Of a stretch of 64,000 bases of DNA, positions 59,582-64,000 are shown one piece after another; position 1 is the first letter of the stretch; every line of letters begins with the position of its first letter. Source of the DNA: Phormidium sp. OSCR (GTDB lineage: Bacteria > Cyanobacteriota > Cyanobacteriia > Cyanobacteriales > Geitlerinemataceae); assembly GCA_001314905.1 (NCBI GenBank), contig LJZT01000004.1, positions 1 through 64,000 on the forward strand, read 5' to 3'. The position numbers and the translations under genes were made by a program. The notes under the pieces were generated by a model that was given only the letters and a program-made list of their open reading frames with translations, was not told where the DNA came from and ran no database searches.

Positions 59582-59924
59582 CTTGTCAAGTTTTGTTTGT
59601 AAAACGTTACATCAAGTGAGTTCTTGACGTTCGGGGTCTCTGGCGACAATACAAAACCCATGAAAGGTCTGGTTTAAGCTTAGAACTCTTATCTTCTACA
59701 CCAAAGCAAGTTTTAGAAATGTTTTAGATTAGGCAAAATCCCTAAAAATCCACCCTTGCATCGTAACATTGCCTTACAAAGTCAGGGGGCGATCGCAAAT
59801 CTGGGAAAAAACCTAAAGATTTAGCAAATCTGCCACAGCTTTTCAGAACCTGTTCTACGGTATAAAGAGATGACACGCCCTGACCCAAGCAGATTTACCC
59901 CACATTAGCCCGATCTATCGACTC

Positions 59925-60905
59925 GTGAAACTACCCACTTCCATTACGACTCTCATCGCCGGCATCCTGGTGACCTTAATCAGCCTCTGGTATGGACAAC
60001 ACCATGGCTGGATGCCTGAAGCCGCATCGCGAGAAGCCCCCCTCGTCGATGATCTTTTCAATATGATGATGACCATCGCCACAGCCCTATTTTTGCTCAT
60101 CCAAGGGGCGCTCATCATTGCCATTTTCCGATTTCGTCAAAAACCCGGAGATAACACCGACGGGCCGCCCCTAGAAGGGGATATCGGCTTAGAAATCGTC
60201 TGGACAGCGATTCCCGTCGTCATCGTCATGGTGCTATCCATCTATAGCTTTGAGGTTTACAACGAAATGGGGGGACTTGATCCCGCCGCCTCCAGAGATC
60301 CCGGTCCCCAAAAAACCGCAGTTGTCCCCGGAACCGCCATGGCTGCAACCCTCCCGGGGCAGGATAAGATTGCCCTCGGTGTAGGCGCATCCCCGAGTCA
60401 ACCGGCGAGTGATGCCATCGTCAACGTGGATGTCCTCGGACTACAATACGCCTGGATTTTTACCTATCCTGATAGCGGTGTGGTCTCGGGTGAACTCCAT
60501 GTTCCCGCCGGCCAAGATGTCAAACTGAAAATCTCGGCCCAAGATGTAATCCACGCCGTTTGGATTCCCCAATTCCGACTCAAACAAGATGCTATCCCCG
60601 GACGAGATACCCAACTTCGCTTCAAACCCGAAGTTCCCGGAACCTATCCCCTCGTCTGTGCCGAACTCTGTGGGTCTTATCACGGCGCCATGCGAACTCA
60701 AGTGATTGTGCATACCCCTGACGAGTATGACGAGTGGTTACAATCGCAAATTGCCGCCAAAGAACAAGGCGACGGCCTCACCGTGGCCGAGATTATGGCA
60801 GACAATGACAACCGGTTGGCCCGTCATACCCAAGACTGGGACATCTCCCCCGAGGCGATCGCCGCTCTGCAACAGATGCAACCAGAGATGCACCATCATC
60901 TGTAA
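59925..60905 (+). CDS. ctaC: Cytochrome c oxidase subunit II
   Basis: LEIVWTAIPVVIVMVLSIYSFEVYNEMGG; CuA site CAELCGSYHGAMR. Confidence 0.97.
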   Translation: MKLPTSITTLIAGILVTLISLWYGQHHGWMPEAASREAPLVDDLFNMMMTIATALFLLIQGALIIAIFRFRQKPGDNTDGPPLEGDIGLEIVWTAIPVVIVMVLSIYSFEVYNEMGGLDPAASRDPGPQKTAVVPGTAMAATLPGQDKIALGVGASPSQPASDAIVNVDVLGLQYAWIFTYPDSGVVSGELHVPAGQDVKLKISAQDVIHAVWIPQFRLKQDAIPGRDTQLRFKPEVPGTYPLVCAELCGSYHGAMRTQVIVHTPDEYDEWLQSQIAAKEQGDGLTVAEIMADNDNRLARHTQDWDISPEAIAALQQMQPEMHHHL

Positions 60906-61021
60906 CCCTCTTGTATAGGGACTTGTGCTGTGCAAGAACTTGTAAAACCATCCCAAACGCCTGAAACGCGAAATCTGGGCGAAACTGCATCGTGAATAGG
61001 ATTTGACCTCTGCCATTTAAT

Positions 61022-62692
61022 ATGACAACCACTTCCGTCGAACCCAAAACCTCCCCCCCCAATCCCGAACCTGAACGGCATTGGAAAGACTTTTTCGGGT
61101 TTAGTACCGACCATAAAGTCATTGGTATCCAATACTTCGTCACCAGTTTCTTCTTCTATCTCGTAGCCGGACTCATGGCCACGAGTATCCGCATCGAACT
61201 GGCCACCCCCAATCCAGACTTCCTCGGGGCTGAGAACTATAACGGCGTTCTCACCCTCCATGGAACCATGATGATTTTTCTGTGGATTGTGCCAACCGGG
61301 GCCGCCTTTGCCAACTACCTCATCCCCTTGATGATTGGGGCCAGAGATATGGCCTTCCCGGTTCTCAATGGTTTGGCTTTTTGGCTGGTTCCCCCCGGTG
61401 GTGTTCTCCTGCTAACCAGTTTGATTATCCATCAGCCTCCCGTTGCCGGTTGGACCTCTTACCCCCCGCTGAGTCTCATCAGTGGTCAAGTGGGTGAGAT
61501 GATGTGGATTCTCAGCATCCTCCTGTTGGGAACCTCCTCAATTCTGGGTGGGATTAACTTCGTCACCACCATCTTCAAAATGCGGATTAAGGACATGTCC
61601 CTCTACGATATGCCCTTATTCTGCTGGTCGATGTTGGCCACCTCCCTGCTGATTCTCGTCTCCACCCCCGTCCTGGCTGGGGCCTTGATTCTACTGAGTT
61701 TCGACCTCATCGCCGGAACCGCCTTCTTCAATCCCACCGGAGGCGGCGATCCGATTGTTTACCAGCATATGTTCTGGTTTTACTCCCACCCGGCGGTTTA
61801 CATCATGATTCTGCCGGTGTTTGGCCTCATCTCCGATATCTTGCCGGTTCATTCTCGTAAGCCGATTTTTGGCTATAAGGCGATCGCCTACTCCAGTATC
61901 GCCATCGCCTTCCTCGGTAATATCGTTTGGGCGCACCATATGTTTACCAGTGGGACCCCCGGCTGGTTGCGGGTGTTCTTTATGGCCGCCACCATGATTA
62001 TCGCGGTTCCTACGGGAATTAAAGTCTTTAGTTGGGTGGCCACAGTTTGGGGAGGCAAACTTCGCCTCAACTCCGCCATGCTATTTGCGATCGGCTTTGT
62101 CTCCATGTTCCTGATTGGCGGCTTAAGCGGCGTTATGGTCGCCTCGGTTCCCTTTGACATTCATGTTCACGACACCTATTTCATCGTCGCTCACTTCCAC
62201 TATGTCCTCTTCGGCGGCAGTGTTTTCGGCATCTTCGCCGGAATTTACCACTGGTTCCCCAAAATGGTCGGGCGGATGATGAACGAAACCTGGGGTAAAG
62301 TTCACTTTGTCCTCACCTTCATTGGCTTTAATCTCGCCTTCTTCCCCATGCACATCTTAGGATTGCAGGGAATGCCTCGCCGGGTGGTGCAATATGACCC
62401 CGCCTTTACAACCCTCAACCAAGTTTGCACCGTGGGTTCTCTGATTCTGGCGGTGTCAACCTTGCCCTTTTTGGTGAACGCCGCTTGGAGTTGGTTCAAA
62501 GGCCCCATTGCCAGTGCCAATCCTTGGAATGCTTTAACCTTAGAATGGCAAACCAGTTCTCCGCCGATTATCGAGAACTTCGAGGAAGAACCCGTGTTGT
62601 GGTCAGGTCCTTATGACTATGGCGTTGACCGCGACCAAGATGATGATAAGTCGGTGTCTGAGTTACTCGCTGAAGTCAAGGCTCAGATGTAA
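61022..62692 (+). CDS. ctaD: Cytochrome c oxidase subunit I
   Basis: FSTDHKVIGIQYFVTSF; HMFWFYSHPAVYIMILP; HHMFTSGTP; HDTYFIVAHFHYVLFGG. Confidence 0.98.
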   Translation: MTTTSVEPKTSPPNPEPERHWKDFFGFSTDHKVIGIQYFVTSFFFYLVAGLMATSIRIELATPNPDFLGAENYNGVLTLHGTMMIFLWIVPTGAAFANYLIPLMIGARDMAFPVLNGLAFWLVPPGGVLLLTSLIIHQPPVAGWTSYPPLSLISGQVGEMMWILSILLLGTSSILGGINFVTTIFKMRIKDMSLYDMPLFCWSMLATSLLILVSTPVLAGALILLSFDLIAGTAFFNPTGGGDPIVYQHMFWFYSHPAVYIMILPVFGLISDILPVHSRKPIFGYKAIAYSSIAIAFLGNIVWAHHMFTSGTPGWLRVFFMAATMIIAVPTGIKVFSWVATVWGGKLRLNSAMLFAIGFVSMFLIGGLSGVMVASVPFDIHVHDTYFIVAHFHYVLFGGSVFGIFAGIYHWFPKMVGRMMNETWGKVHFVLTFIGFNLAFFPMHILGLQGMPRRVVQYDPAFTTLNQVCTVGSLILAVSTLPFLVNAAWSWFKGPIASANPWNALTLEWQTSSPPIIENFEEEPVLWSGPYDYGVDRDQDDDKSVSELLAEVKAQM

Positions 62693-62705
62693 TTAACGTT
62701 TCCTG

Positions 62706-62767
62706 AATACCCCCAGAGACAGAATCAATTGTCAGATTCTTATTAAAAATCTGTAATTGGGGGTATT
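62706..62767. promoter_or_regulatory. Intergenic inverted repeat (aataccccc...gggggtatt) between ctaD and ctaE
   Basis: 9-bp perfect arms at 62706-62714 and 62759-62767. Confidence 0.4.
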
Positions 62768-62831
62768 TAGGTCCTCAAGTTCTGGCACTTAAACATTGCC
62801 ATTGCAACACCTGTCCCTAACCATTTGACTT

Positions 62832-63452
62832 ATGCAAGGTTCTACTGTCGATACCGCTCAAAATCCTCTAGCGACGGCGTCTCATGCCGAAGCGGGACAT
62901 CACGGTGAGCATCCGGATCATCGAATTTTTGGGCTTTATATGTTTCTCTTTGCTGAGGCTATGATTTTCCTCGGCTTGTTTGCGGCGTATCTCACTTTTC
63001 GCTCGGTTGCTCAGGTTTGGCCCCCCCAAGGAACGCCGGAATTGGAGTTGTTGTTACCCACGGTGAACACCGTTATTCTGGTGTCGAGTAGTTTTGTGAT
63101 GAACCGAGGTAATCAGGCGATTCGCAATAATGATGTGAAGGGGTTACGTACCTGGTTTGCCATTACGGCGGCCATGGGATTACTATTTTTGTTTGGTCAA
63201 GGGTACGAGTATTTTACGAATGAGTTTGGCCTCACGGATAATCTCTTTACCAGTACCTTTTATGTGCTGACTGGGTTCCACGGTTTGCACGTCACCTTTG
63301 GGTTGGGTTTGATTTTGCTGGTTTTGGGGCGATCGCTCAAGCAAGGTCGTTATACCAGTGACAGTCACTTTGGCCCTGAAGCGGCGGAACTCTACTGGCA
63401 CTTTGTGGATATTGTTTGGATTGTCTTATTTGCCATTCTTTATCTGTTTTAG
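62832..63452 (+). CDS. ctaE: Cytochrome c oxidase subunit III
   Basis: HRIFGLYMFLFAEAMIFLGLFAAYLTFRS; TGFHGLHVTFGL; LYWHFVDIVWIVLFAILYLF. Confidence 0.96.
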   Translation: MQGSTVDTAQNPLATASHAEAGHHGEHPDHRIFGLYMFLFAEAMIFLGLFAAYLTFRSVAQVWPPQGTPELELLLPTVNTVILVSSSFVMNRGNQAIRNNDVKGLRTWFAITAAMGLLFLFGQGYEYFTNEFGLTDNLFTSTFYVLTGFHGLHVTFGLGLILLVLGRSLKQGRYTSDSHFGPEAAELYWHFVDIVWIVLFAILYLF

Positions 63453-63484
63453 GCATTTACGCTAAACTTGACTCTAGCCAAATA

Positions 63485-63523
63485 AAATCCCCCTGAACTC
63501 ATTAGAAGTTTAGGGGGATTTTG
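63485..63523. terminator. Bidirectional terminator between convergent ctaE and rbcS
   Basis: aaaatccccctgaact-cattaga-agtttagggggatttt, 15/16 paired. Confidence 0.8.
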
Positions 63524-63618
63524 TATTAGAACGTTAGAACAGTTATGCGATCGTGAATCAGGTTATTGTGCTAAACACAGACTTAACTGATAGCCACGAG
63601 TCATAAACCATTCAAGAC

Positions 63619-63960
63619 TTAGTAACGACCAATGCCTTGACCGGGTTTGTAAACGATGAAGCTCACCGTTTGGCATTGTTTAATATTGTCGAAACCAACC
63701 ACACGGATGTAGCAGTTGGAGTACTCAGAACGGCACTCACGCACTTCACTCAAGACATCTTGAGGTGTGGTGGCTGAGAACAGAGGCAGTTTCCACAGAG
63801 TCCAGTGGTGGTCAGTGGGGAGGGGATTTTCTTCAAATTCAACCGCAGGAATGAATCCTTGATCGAACATATATTGGATCTGGCTGATAATTTGTTGGTC
63901 AGTCAGAGGGGGAAGATAAGAGAGAGTTTCGTAACGACGCTCTTTAGGCAGGGTTTTCAT
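63619..63960 (-). CDS. rbcS: Ribulose bisphosphate carboxylase small subunit
   Basis: [61 protein letters not shown]. Confidence 0.98.
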   Translation of the reverse strand: MKTLPKERRYETLSYLPPLTDQQIISQIQYMFDQGFIPAVEFEENPLPTDHHWTLWKLPLFSATTPQDVLSEVRECRSEYSNCYIRVVGFDNIKQCQTVSFIVYKPGQGIGRY

Positions 63961-64000
63961 CAGAAATGACTCCTTAATTCTGTGACAAATGATGTTAATC

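Noticed and set aside
1-64000. tRNA, rRNA or transposase genes
   Set aside because: Found no sequence with convincing tRNA cloverleaf or rRNA features, and no ORF with transposase or integrase motifs in this window.

Overview
Cyanobacterial chromosomal window, probably a filamentous Oscillatoriales-type genome. Evidence: many GCGATCGC (HIP1) octamers, NdhN, RbcS and cyanobacterial gene families. The housekeeping backbone includes wecB, a K+ channel, a nitrilase, a GH116 glucosidase, hslO and moaB. It also holds a near-complete ribosomal-protein/secY/adk/infA/rpoA/truA/rplM/rpsI/rpmE/prfA cluster on the minus strand (33.5-51.1 kb), ndhN, heme O/A synthases, a cytochrome c oxidase operon (ctaCDE) and rbcS at the right edge. 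Between moaB and prfA lies an approximately 19 kb defence island with four parts. (1) A caspase / MoxR ATPase / vWA (SAV_2336-like) / FGE-sulfatase-domain conflict cassette with a divergent trypco-like gene. (2) A PIN/Phd toxin-antitoxin pair. (3) A type III-A CRISPR-Cas effector locus (csx3-AAA, cas10, csm2-5, cas6, a CARF protein with a RelE-like tail, and a divergent TIGR03985/WYL-type regulator) with no cas1/cas2 and no visible array. (4) hicAB. The most notable observation is that the caspase/MoxR cassette is flanked by a 72-bp direct repeat (70/72 identical). The repeat is the 3' end of moaB, and its two mismatches are both synonymous, which suggests a 6.1-kb element inserted at, and regenerating, the moaB 3' end. 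A second unusual area (55.1-57.5 kb) holds gene remnants and related fold-back palindromic elements. All calls come from reading the sequence and ORF translations; no database search was run.
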